Part shown: piece by piece, positions 1 to 5,891 of the stretch
How positions within the stretch are numbered: position 1 is the stretch's first letter
Layout of the letters: each line of letters begins with the position of its first letter
Assembly: GCA_011522905.1 (NCBI GenBank)
Contig: WTIB01000211.1
Location: 1 to 6,143 of the forward strand
DNA: 6,143 nucleotides
Reading direction: 5' to 3'
DNA from: Crocinitomicaceae bacterium
Lineage (GTDB): Bacteria; Bacteroidota; Bacteroidia; Flavobacteriales_D; Crocinitomicaceae
Program-made: the position numbers and the translations under genes
Notes under the pieces: model-generated
What the model was told of the DNA's origin: nothing
The model's database searches: none
The model's input: only the letters and a program-made list of their open reading frames with translations

Positions 1-120
1 GGAATTGAATGGGGTATTGAGCAGTCAAAAGAGCTTGTTAAAGAGGGAGCGCCTTGTATCCATTATTACACCATGTCAAATTCTGATGCAGTAAAAGAAA
101 TCGCATCAAAAATATTTTAG
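1..120 (+). CDS. metF: MetF, 5,10-methylenetetrahydrofolate reductase, C-terminal fragment
   Basis: Only the last 39 codons and a TAG stop lie in the window; the 5' part is off the left edge. The enzyme is a cytosolic FAD protein that reduces 5,10-methylene-THF to 5-methyl-THF, the methyl donor for methionine synthase. The visible tail reads GIEWGIEQSKELVKEGAP and then CIHYYTMSNSDAVKEIASKIF-like residues. This matches the last strand and helix of the MetF TIM barrel, where the family has a G(I/V)EW...QS.EL...G.PC.H.YTM...D.....I pattern. The reading frame is open from base 1. The next gene begins at the base directly after the stop, so the two are probably co-transcribed. The identification rests on remembered family pattern over a short stretch, but that stretch is distinctive. 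Confidence 0.9.
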   Translation, partial: GIEWGIEQSKELVKEGAPCIHYYTMSNSDAVKEIASKIF

Positions 121-666
121 ATGAAAGTTAGATCTCTTTTCCTTTTTGTTTTCATTATAAACCTAACGACTCATTTATTTGCGCAAAATATTGAAAAAAA
201 TAAAATACTCATTATTGGTCAGTTTGACCGCCCCGATGAAAGGTATGCTATTGAAGTTACATTAACGGAATTATTTTCAAAACAAGGATTAATAGCTATA
301 CCATCGTTAAACATATTAAAGCAAGGTTCTGATCCTTTAATTTTAGCCTCGGATACCCTTCAGCAGCTATTACTTAAAAAAGACATTAATACCTACCTTA
401 TTGTGAATGTAAGAGGTTATGATCGTAGATTTAAACCCAGTGAAACTGAGCTTTCATTGAGTGAAATGCTGGGAAGAACAAGCATTTATCATATTTATAG
501 AGAAGAAGCTACTTCCGTAAGTTTAGAGTTTACCTTTTTTAAAGAAAACAAAATTGTTTTTAGAGATATTTTAAAATGTGGCAATATATCCGATAGAGAT
601 TCAGTACTCAAAAGAATACAAAAAAAGCTTCCAAAAAGAATGTATCGGAAATGGCCTAAATCCTAA
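121..666 (+). CDS. Exported protein of unknown function (181 aa)
   Basis: I do not recognise a named family. Residues 1-21 form a typical Sec signal peptide: a basic MKVR start, a hydrophobic core LFLFVFIINL, and LFA-Q as a likely type I cleavage site at residues 21-22. There is no lipobox cysteine, so the product is probably periplasmic. The mature part of about 160 residues begins with a beta-strand-like segment (KILIIGQFDRPDERYA, 28-43). It continues with a predicted helix (IEVTLTELFSKQG), a second strand (YLIVNVRGYDRRF, 92-104) and a third (SVSLEFTFFKENKIVFRDI, 132-150), and ends in a basic tail. This suggests a small alpha/beta fold. The only cysteine of the mature part is C152. The ATG directly abuts the metF TAG with no intergenic base and no Shine-Dalgarno sequence, so translation may depend on ribosomes finishing metF. 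The 3' end overlaps the convergent gene by 4 bases. Gene reality is well supported; function is unknown. Confidence 0.85.
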   Translation: MKVRSLFLFVFIINLTTHLFAQNIEKNKILIIGQFDRPDERYAIEVTLTELFSKQGLIAIPSLNILKQGSDPLILASDTLQQLLLKKDINTYLIVNVRGYDRRFKPSETELSLSEMLGRTSIYHIYREEATSVSLEFTFFKENKIVFRDILKCGNISDRDSVLKRIQKKLPKRMYRKWPKS

Positions 667-1550
667 AAATTACCTGACCTAAACTTTTTGTCAAATTTCA
701 TATCACTTGGATCTCCATAAGCTCCACACTTGGGAACCCGTTCAAATAATTTGATGAATTTGACACGAAATAAGATCGGCCAGTATTGTGATGAAAACCA
801 ATTCAATTGAGCATTGAATCCGTTCCACTGATGAATACCAACTAGAGGCATTTCAACAGCAGGTATCATCATCCATGCCCTGTTAAATCGAATCCCAATT
901 CCAAGACTGTAATGAAATTGTAAATTATATTGTCCTTGAAAATTGTGAGGCAATGCATAATCAGTATAGCTATCGTTGTACACTTGATTACCTTGAGACT
1001 GTGTATAATCAAAATTAAACCCAAAGGCATTATCGATAAAATGTTTTCGGGCCTTATCAATTTTCTTTTTACCATAGTAAATCAGTGAATGCGCAGAAAC
1101 ACGAGCAAAAATGGAGTTGTTCTGAAATTCTCCTATTCCCGAGGAAGTTGATATAAGCTCATTGGAACTATTAAAACGATCAATTGTTGTTGACTCTTTT
1201 CCAGCAAAAACTTTGTACCCTAACCCCCAATCAAAATAATCGATAATGCGACTTTTTTTCAAAAATTTTATTGGAATTCCCGTCCATTTTGGAAAGTGCG
1301 CAAAACCAAGCTCAGCAAAATACCCTAATTTTCCTTCGGGAGTCACTTGATATACACCTCGCCCCGTCCCGGATGACAATTCACCATTCAGCTCTTTTGA
1401 TGGAATTAGATAGCTTACACCAACGTTGAATTGGATTCCGTCATTAACCACTACCAAATAATCATTATCCTTACTTGATTTTTTAAATGCCCCCTGAGCT
1501 GAAATCGCAAATGCGCTTAGTAAAAAGATGGAAATGCATAAAATTTTCAT
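663..1550 (-). CDS. Exported protein, possibly outer-membrane beta-barrel (295 aa), unknown function
   Basis: The family is not recognised. Residues 1-18 are a signal peptide (MKILCISIFLLSAFAISA) with probable cleavage at SA-QG; C5 lies too early to be a lipobox. The mature protein is rich in aromatic and glycine residues, with alternating strand-like segments such as IQFNVGVSYLIP, KLGYFAELGFAHF, YFDWGLGYKVFAGK, NLQFHYSLGIGIRF and FNAQLNWFSSQYWPILFRVKF. It ends in phenylalanine, a common final residue of outer-membrane barrels. These traits suggest an outer-membrane barrel, but this is inferred from composition and not from a motif. Its ATG overlaps the kmo TGA as ATGA, a classic translational-coupling arrangement, so it should be made together with KMO. 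No Shine-Dalgarno sequence is visible. Its TAG stop overlaps the stop of the convergent gene. A link to kynurenine metabolism is not shown by the sequence. Confidence 0.82.
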   Translation of the reverse strand: MKILCISIFLLSAFAISAQGAFKKSSKDNDYLVVVNDGIQFNVGVSYLIPSKELNGELSSGTGRGVYQVTPEGKLGYFAELGFAHFPKWTGIPIKFLKKSRIIDYFDWGLGYKVFAGKESTTIDRFNSSNELISTSSGIGEFQNNSIFARVSAHSLIYYGKKKIDKARKHFIDNAFGFNFDYTQSQGNQVYNDSYTDYALPHNFQGQYNLQFHYSLGIGIRFNRAWMMIPAVEMPLVGIHQWNGFNAQLNWFSSQYWPILFRVKFIKLFERVPKCGAYGDPSDMKFDKKFRSGNF

Positions 1551-2908
1551 AATTCAAAGTTAAAAGATTTACTCTTTTCAGCCATTTTGACCATTATCTC
1601 TTCGGTATCCCAAATTTCATCAATGTTTTCTGTTTGCATAACTTCCTCCATGATAGAATCCTGAATTTTACCTTGATTATACGCCACATGGTACGGTATA
1701 TTACTAAAGGTGACTTGTGAATATAACGGAAGCCATTTATTAGGATACAGTTTTGTGTATTTTGCTTCAATTTTCTTTCGTAATAAAAAGCGTTCATCTG
1801 CCACATAATCCCTCATCTCATAGTAATTATCTAAGGAAAGATCCTGCAAGGCATCACCATCTTTTTTTCTTGTTTCGTTATATTCTTTAAAAACCGCTTC
1901 CCAATCCTCATTATGCTTATTCATTAGGTCATTTAAGACAGTACAATCCTCAAATCCTGAGTTCATTCCTTGTCCATAAAAAGGCACTGTTGCGTGAGCA
2001 GAATCTCCCATCAATGCAACTTTTCCATGGGTCCAAGGATAGCATCTTATGATGGCCAATGAAGACAATGGATGGTCCTGCCAAGCTTCTCCAACGGTTG
2101 GCATCATTTCGTAAAAATCTGGAAAAACATCCTTAAAGAACTGGTCTACGTCATCCTTCGAATTCAATTTATCAAAAGCATATTTGTGATTTTCATGTGG
2201 CATGAATAAGGTACATGTAAAAGAACCATCCTCATTTGCAAGAGCAATCATCATGAAACGACCTCTGGGCCATATGTGAAGGGCATTTTTATCCATCTTA
2301 TATGAACCATCTTCATTTGCCGGAAGAAGTACTTCTCGGTATCCGTCCTCAATGAAATGCTGACTATAATTGAATCTTGGTAATTTTTGCATGGAGTTAT
2401 ATCGGATTGCTGAAAACGCACCATCTGCAGCAAAAATCAAATCTGATTTGACCTTCAATTCTTCACCTGTATCCGTGTTTCGAATAAAGGCAATTGAATT
2501 TTCAAAATCAACTCTTTGACACTCATGGTTATAATGAATAGTGGCATTTCCGTGTTTTTCAGCAATATCCATCATCGTGGCATTGATTTTCCCTCTCGAA
2601 ACTGAATAGATTGCCTCTCCCTCTTTTCCGTAGGGTTGATAAGTAAGTTGTCCGGATGTATCGTGCATTACACGACCACTCATAGGTATTGCGATTTCTC
2701 TAACTGCATCACCAACTCCGACTGCATCAAGGGCTTTCCAACCTCGAACGGACAGCGCCAAATTAATAGACTTTCCTGCCGATATCTCAGCTTTTCGAAT
2801 ATCAGAGCGACGCTCATAAATCGTAACCTTATAGCCTGCCCGTGATAAATATACAGCCCATAAAGAACCCACTAAACCTGCTCCAATGATTGTTACATTT
2901 TTTTCCAT
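1547..2908 (-). CDS. kmo: Kynurenine 3-monooxygenase
   Basis: This is an FAD-dependent aromatic hydroxylase that converts L-kynurenine to 3-hydroxykynurenine using NADPH and O2. In Bacteroidota this usually feeds quinolinate and NAD synthesis from tryptophan. At 453 residues it is full length for bacterial members. Residues 5-34 form the Rossmann beta-alpha-beta unit, with GAGLVG at 9-14 and an acidic residue (E32) at the end of strand 2 in YERR. The second FAD motif is GDSAHATVPFYGQG at 301-314. From memory of the Pseudomonas fluorescens enzyme, its substrate-contact residues R84, Y98, N369 and E372 correspond here to R79 (SGRVMH), Y93 (QPYG), N361 and E364 (NYYEM), so substrate specificity appears intact. 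The C-terminal membrane helix of mitochondrial KMO is absent, so the protein is probably soluble. The ATG lies 6 bases after the stop of a small membrane-protein gene, and the stop overlaps the next start as ATGA. Other kynurenine-pathway genes are not in the window. Confidence 0.96.
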   Translation of the reverse strand: MEKNVTIIGAGLVGSLWAVYLSRAGYKVTIYERRSDIRKAEISAGKSINLALSVRGWKALDAVGVGDAVREIAIPMSGRVMHDTSGQLTYQPYGKEGEAIYSVSRGKINATMMDIAEKHGNATIHYNHECQRVDFENSIAFIRNTDTGEELKVKSDLIFAADGAFSAIRYNSMQKLPRFNYSQHFIEDGYREVLLPANEDGSYKMDKNALHIWPRGRFMMIALANEDGSFTCTLFMPHENHKYAFDKLNSKDDVDQFFKDVFPDFYEMMPTVGEAWQDHPLSSLAIIRCYPWTHGKVALMGDSAHATVPFYGQGMNSGFEDCTVLNDLMNKHNEDWEAVFKEYNETRKKDGDALQDLSLDNYYEMRDYVADERFLLRKKIEAKYTKLYPNKWLPLYSQVTFSNIPYHVAYNQGKIQDSIMEEVMQTENIDEIWDTEEIMVKMAEKSKSFNFEL

Positions 2909-2914
2909 CTTGAC

Positions 2915-3127
2915 TTATTTTCTCCAGTGTTTTGAATATGATGAATCAAAATAATCACTCTTATATCTTGTATCTAGTTTCTTATTTTGATACCGAACAA
3001 TGAGTCTCCAAATTATGATTCCTGCAATTAAAATACCAATAGTTTGAACAGAAATATTGATGTAATCTGTCATGGTAGATAGTTCTCCCGAGTATTTTAT
3101 TTTGATCATTTCTTGCTTAGTCATCAT
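2915..3127 (-). CDS. Small single-pass membrane protein, unknown function (70 aa, or 52 aa from an internal start)
   Basis: This is a short protein with one strong membrane segment, roughly ISVQTIGILIAGIIIWRLIV (residues 25-44 of the long form). A charged tail follows (RYQNKKLDTRYKSDYFDSSYSKHWRK). The basic residues after the segment suggest N-out, C-in topology. Two starts are possible. The long form begins at tandem ATG codons (3127 and 3124) with no Shine-Dalgarno sequence. The short form begins at ATG 3073-3071, 11 bases after a GGAG, and would put the membrane segment close to the N-terminus; I slightly favour it. The stop is 6 bases before kmo, so co-transcription is very likely. It is not a recognised family. 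A role such as scaffold or anchor for a neighbouring product is speculation. The distinct membrane segment and tight operon position argue that it is a real gene. Confidence 0.7.
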   Translation of the reverse strand: MMTKQEMIKIKYSGELSTMTDYINISVQTIGILIAGIIIWRLIVRYQNKKLDTRYKSDYFDSSYSKHWRK

Positions 3128-3193
3128 CTCGAATTCAATAACACTAAGTTAGTTAGATTGTTGTCTGAAAATATGACATTTTATACGAATTAT
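3128..3193. other. 66-base AT-rich gap between queG and the small membrane-protein gene
   Basis: This is the longest gene-free stretch in the window. It has no full TAnnTTTG element on the minus strand; TAACTTAG is one base off but lacks a TTG at the right distance. There is no convincing hairpin with a T-tract. If the internal ATG at 3073 is the true start of the small gene, the leader grows to about 120 bases. A weak promoter here is possible but cannot be supported, so the kmo group may be served by the ruvB promoter. Confidence 0.5.
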
Positions 3194-4135
3194 TCACATC
3201 TCTGAATTCTTACCAAAATCAATGAACTTAAGGTTTCTTTTTAAACCGGCATATTTTGTTCTTTTCACCGCACTCTTTTTAAATAATTCATCATAAAACT
3301 CTTTGGACAGATCCTCCCATTCTTTTTTTGAAAGATTCAACAATTTTGGGTTCTGAAAACGACTTTCATTTGAGGGTTTGGAAAATCTATTCCATGGACA
3401 AACATCTTGACAAACATCACATCCAAATGCCCAATTGTCCATTTTGTCTTTGAATTCAGATGGTATAATTTCATCTTTGAGCTCAATGGTCAAGTAGGAA
3501 ATACATTTCGAACCATCAATTAAATATGGCTCTAAAATAGCATCTGTGGGACATTCGTCTATGCATTTGGTACAAGTACCACAATAGTCTTTGATGGGTC
3601 CGTCTGGTTCAAATTGCACATCAATAATCATCTCAGCAATAAAGAAAAAGCTTCCCTCTCTGGGGTGAATTAAATTCGTGTTTTTTCCTATCCATCCCAA
3701 ACCAGATTTTTGTGCCCAAACTTTATCCATTACAGGTGCAGAATCTACAAAAACACGACCATCAATATCTCCAATGAGTGATTTCGTATAGTCAAATAGT
3801 TCAAATAGGCGTTCTTTAATTATGAAGTGGTAGTCTTCACCATATGCATATTTGGATATTTTGGGGGCATCTGGATCCTTTTGTCTGTCTTTGGGCGAAT
3901 AATTAAAAAGAAGGGAAATCACTGATTTAGCACCAGGCACGAGCTTTCTTGGATCTAATCTTAAATCAAAGTGATTAGACATGTAAGACATTTTCCCGTG
4001 GTAGTTTTGATTCAACCACGACTCTAGCTTTGAGGCTTCCTCCTCTAGAAACTCCGCTTTCGAAAACCCACAATAAAAAAAGCCTAATTCACTTGCCTTT
4101 TGTTTTATGTTCAATTTGAATGGAGTCGCATCCAT
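3194..4135 (-). CDS. queG: Epoxyqueuosine reductase QueG
   Basis: This is a cytosolic cobalamin-dependent iron-sulfur enzyme that reduces epoxyqueuosine to queuosine at the tRNA wobble base, the final step of the pathway. The N-terminal half carries the family substrate and cobalamin region, including RVFVDSAPVMDK (127-138), with D131 as the probable catalytic acid, and SGLGWIGKNTNL (144-155). The ferredoxin-like part holds C185, C188, C191 and C195-P for one 4Fe-4S cluster, and C211, C239, C242 and C246-P for the other. All eight cysteines are present. At 313 residues it is shorter than the 379-residue E. coli protein, which has an extra C-terminal helical-repeat part; the short form is common in other phyla. 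The start is one base after the ruvB TGA. It is preceded by AAGGAG 12 bases upstream, inside the ruvB C-terminal codons. No other queuosine gene is in the window. Confidence 0.96.
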   Translation of the reverse strand: MDATPFKLNIKQKASELGFFYCGFSKAEFLEEEASKLESWLNQNYHGKMSYMSNHFDLRLDPRKLVPGAKSVISLLFNYSPKDRQKDPDAPKISKYAYGEDYHFIIKERLFELFDYTKSLIGDIDGRVFVDSAPVMDKVWAQKSGLGWIGKNTNLIHPREGSFFFIAEMIIDVQFEPDGPIKDYCGTCTKCIDECPTDAILEPYLIDGSKCISYLTIELKDEIIPSEFKDKMDNWAFGCDVCQDVCPWNRFSKPSNESRFQNPKLLNLSKKEWEDLSKEFYDELFKKSAVKRTKYAGLKRNLKFIDFGKNSEM

Positions 4136-4136
4136 C

Positions 4137-5159
4137 TCAAAAAAGATCTCCTTGTACAGAACCTCGACTTATTCCCAGATGTTCATAGGTTTTTTGGGTA
4201 GCCTTTCTTCCTCTCGGTGTACGCATAATGAAACCTTCCTGAATTAAAAATGGTTCATATACCTCTTCAATGGTACCCGCATTTTCGCCAATTGCTGTTG
4301 CCACAGTTGATAAGCCAACAGGACCTCCATTAAATTTCTCAACAATCGCCTTTAAAATTCGAATATCCATCTCATCTAAACCATTGGCGTCAACATTCAA
4401 TGCTTTCAAGGCGACTTCTGTTATTTTCTCATCAATGACCCCACTACCCTTGATTTGAGCAAAGTCTCTTACCCTGCGCAATAATGCGTTACAAATTCGG
4501 GGAGTACCCCTACTTCTTCCCGCAATGATTGCAGCCGCATTATATTCTATTTGAATTTCTAATAATCTTGCAGACCTTTCAATAATCGCCGTCAAGGTTT
4601 CTGTATTGTAATATTCTAACCTTGAATTGATTCCAAATCTCGCACGCAATGGACTAGTCAGAAGACCTGATCGCGTTGTTGCTCCAATTAAGGTAAAGGG
4701 ATTCAAATTAATTTGAACTGTTCGAGCATTTGGACCAGTATCAATCATTATATCTATAGCGTAATCCTCCATTGCGGAATATAGATATTCCTCAACCACC
4801 GGACTTAAACGGTGAATTTCATCGATAAAGAGCACATCTCCTGTAGCCAAATTGGTCAATAAACCAGCAAGATCCCCAGGCTTATCTAATACAGGACCAC
4901 TCGTCACCTTACAACCTACTTCCATTTCATTGGCAATAATATTTGCCAGTGTAGTTTTACCCAATCCTGGAGGGCCATGTAACAAAACATGGTCTAAGGG
5001 TTCCTTTCTTAATTTGGCGGCTTTAACAAATATTTCTAGATTTTCAACTATACTCGGCTGACCTGCAAAATCAACTAACTTTTGTGGACGCAGTACTTTA
5101 TCAAACTCTTTTTCAGAATTATTTTCGGCTTCCTCTTTATAATCAAATGAATCTTCCAC
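4137..5159 (-). CDS. ruvB: Holliday junction branch-migration ATPase RuvB (GTG start)
   Basis: RuvB is the hexameric AAA+ motor that, with RuvA, pumps DNA through Holliday junctions during recombinational repair. At 340 residues it is normal length. The order of motifs is: Walker A GPPGLGKT (62-69), Walker B VLFIDEIH (109-116), sensor 1 GATTRSG (159-165), candidate arginine fingers R172 and R174 in SPLRARFG, sensor 2 around RGTPRICN (218-224), and the C-terminal winged helix (about 258-340) with GGPVGLSTVA and EPFLIQEGFIMRTPRGR. The start codon is GTG at 5159-5157. An in-frame TAA lies only four codons upstream, and the next in-frame ATG is at residue 79, beyond Walker A, so GTG is effectively forced. 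No Shine-Dalgarno sequence precedes it. A Bacteroidota-type promoter lies immediately upstream. It heads a probable operon with queG; ruvA and ruvC are not adjacent. Confidence 0.97.
   Translation of the reverse strand: MEDSFDYKEEAENNSEKEFDKVLRPQKLVDFAGQPSIVENLEIFVKAAKLRKEPLDHVLLHGPPGLGKTTLANIIANEMEVGCKVTSGPVLDKPGDLAGLLTNLATGDVLFIDEIHRLSPVVEEYLYSAMEDYAIDIMIDTGPNARTVQINLNPFTLIGATTRSGLLTSPLRARFGINSRLEYYNTETLTAIIERSARLLEIQIEYNAAAIIAGRSRGTPRICNALLRRVRDFAQIKGSGVIDEKITEVALKALNVDANGLDEMDIRILKAIVEKFNGGPVGLSTVATAIGENAGTIEEVYEPFLIQEGFIMRTPRGRKATQKTYEHLGISRGSVQGDLF
4148..4153 (-). promoter_or_regulatory. Shine-Dalgarno sequence for queG inside the end of ruvB
   Basis: The minus strand reads AAGGAG, 12 bases before the queG ATG, within codons for the RuvB C-terminus (QGDLF). 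It is the only near-consensus Shine-Dalgarno sequence in the window, where other genes lack one. The spacing is a little long, and the codons for Gln-Gly naturally give CAAGGA, so the match could be coincidental. Confidence 0.4.
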
Positions 5160-5172
5160 TTTGGACTTTTAA

Positions 5173-5199
5173 CAAATTTACAAAAGCAAATGACACCAA
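5173..5199 (-). promoter_or_regulatory. Bacteroidota-type promoter for ruvB
   Basis: On the minus strand, TAAATTTG at 5180-5173 is a perfect match to the Bacteroidota housekeeping -7 element TAnnTTTG. A TTG at 5199-5197 serves as the -33 element with a 16-base spacer, about one base shorter than the usual 17-23. The site lies in the only gap between the HAD and ruvB genes, just after the terminator-like hairpin. The expected transcription start would fall about 5-10 bases before the ruvB GTG, giving a very short leader. The match to the -7 element is direct; use as a promoter is inferred. Confidence 0.6.
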
Positions 5200-5207
5200 T
5201 CGCAGAA

Positions 5208-5238
5208 TCAAAAAAGGAAAGTTTAACTTCCTTTTTGA
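5208..5238 (-). terminator. Probable intrinsic terminator of the HAD gene
   Basis: Read on the minus strand, TCAAAAA-GGAA pairs with TTCC-TTTTT(T)GA: 11 pairs with one bulged base, around a loop that contains the HAD TAA stop (5225-5223). Two further pairs, GT with AC, can form inside the loop. The 3' arm runs directly into a T-tract. Only three or four pairs are G-C, so the stem is weak by E. coli standards. The arrangement (stop codon, hairpin, U-tract, then a new promoter) still fits an AT-rich terminator. The structure is nearly symmetric and would look similar on the plus strand. Confidence 0.55.
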
Positions 5239-5891
5239 AACGCTTCAAGCATCAAAGCCATATCATCAAACATAAAATCTGCAACGACCAATCTTGGCTC
5301 TACAACATGTGTTTTTTCCGGTATACAGACTACCTTCATTTTAGCGGACATACCTGAAATTACCCCATTCAACGAGTCCTCAATTACCAAGCAATTCGTT
5401 GGATTTACATTCAATTTAAGTGCAGTCTTCATGTAAACGGCGGGATGTGGTTTTCCAAAATCTTCAAACTCAGCAGAATGTACAACATCAAAATATTGAC
5501 TAATTTTTAATCCATTTAATACTGCTTTTAATAAACGATCAGGTGAGGAAGTGGCCAATCCTATTTTAATGTTTTTTCCTTTAAGGTAAATCAAAGTATC
5601 AACTACTCCCTTTAATGGAATCGGATGATCAGTTACTAATTCAACCATTCTATTTATGATGTCATCCTCCACTTTTTTTTCGTCTGAAATTCCAAGGTTT
5701 TGATTTTTATTCCAATAATGAATGACCTCATCAATTCTCAATCCTACTGTTCTTTGAAAATCATTTTTGGATAAATTACAACCCAAATCAGAAAATACTT
5801 TTTCCATGGCTATTTTCCATAAAGGCTCTGAGTCAATTAGAACTCCGTCCATATCAAAAATAACCGCCTCAAAATCTTGTATTCGTAACAC
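5223..5891 (-). CDS. HAD-family sugar-phosphate phosphatase, YniC/HxpB-like (GTG start)
   Basis: This is a haloacid dehalogenase superfamily protein of the beta-phosphoglucomutase-like group, 222 residues and cytosolic. Motif I is DMDGVLIDS (nucleophile D13, acid/base D15), motif II is LATSS (T114), motif III is FGKPHP (K147) and motif IV is VIEDSLNG (E171, D172); all are intact. The cap between about 20 and 90 includes SEPLWKIAMEKVFSDLG and VGLRIDEVIHYW. As remembered, these match E. coli YniC/HxpB (hexitol and 2-deoxyglucose-6-phosphate phosphatase) more closely than beta-phosphoglucomutase. The true substrate cannot be read from the sequence, and a phosphomutase is the main alternative. 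The start is GTG at 5891-5889, sharing its G with the TAG of the upstream gene (TAGTG), which implies translational coupling. The first in-frame ATG is inside motif I, so GTG is required. The stop sits in the loop of a terminator-like hairpin. Confidence 0.93.
   Translation of the reverse strand: MLRIQDFEAVIFDMDGVLIDSEPLWKIAMEKVFSDLGCNLSKNDFQRTVGLRIDEVIHYWNKNQNLGISDEKKVEDDIINRMVELVTDHPIPLKGVVDTLIYLKGKNIKIGLATSSPDRLLKAVLNGLKISQYFDVVHSAEFEDFGKPHPAVYMKTALKLNVNPTNCLVIEDSLNGVISGMSAKMKVVCIPEKTHVVEPRLVVADFMFDDMALMLEAFQKGS

Noticed and set aside
1536..1550. Cysteine 5 of the 295-residue exported protein as a lipoprotein lipobox
   Set aside because: The cysteine comes before the hydrophobic core of the signal peptide, so it cannot be the +1 residue; an ordinary SA-QG cleavage site is present.
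1594..1806. Minus-strand frames inside other genes (1594-1806, 2251-2433 in kmo; 869-1075 in the 295-residue gene)
   Set aside because: They are alternative frames fully within real genes on the same strand, with no separate signals.
1547..2908. kmo as some other FAD aromatic hydroxylase
   Set aside because: The kynurenine-binding positions (R79, Y93, N361, E364) and KMO-specific blocks such as NALHIWPRG and VPFYGQGMN are present.
3143..3153. Odd palindrome ACTAAGTTAGT in the queG/small-gene gap, as a possible operator
   Set aside because: The arms are only 5 bases, the flanks do not extend the symmetry, and there is no second copy or adjacent promoter, so chance in AT-rich DNA explains it.
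4852..5061. Plus-strand open frame opposite ruvB (also similar ones at 2636-2845, 4270-4458, 5084-5275 and 5767-6033)
   Set aside because: Each lies antisense to a well-supported gene (the one at 5084-5275 also spans the HAD-ruvB gap), shows no recognisable domain or start signal, and follows from the codon pattern of the real gene.
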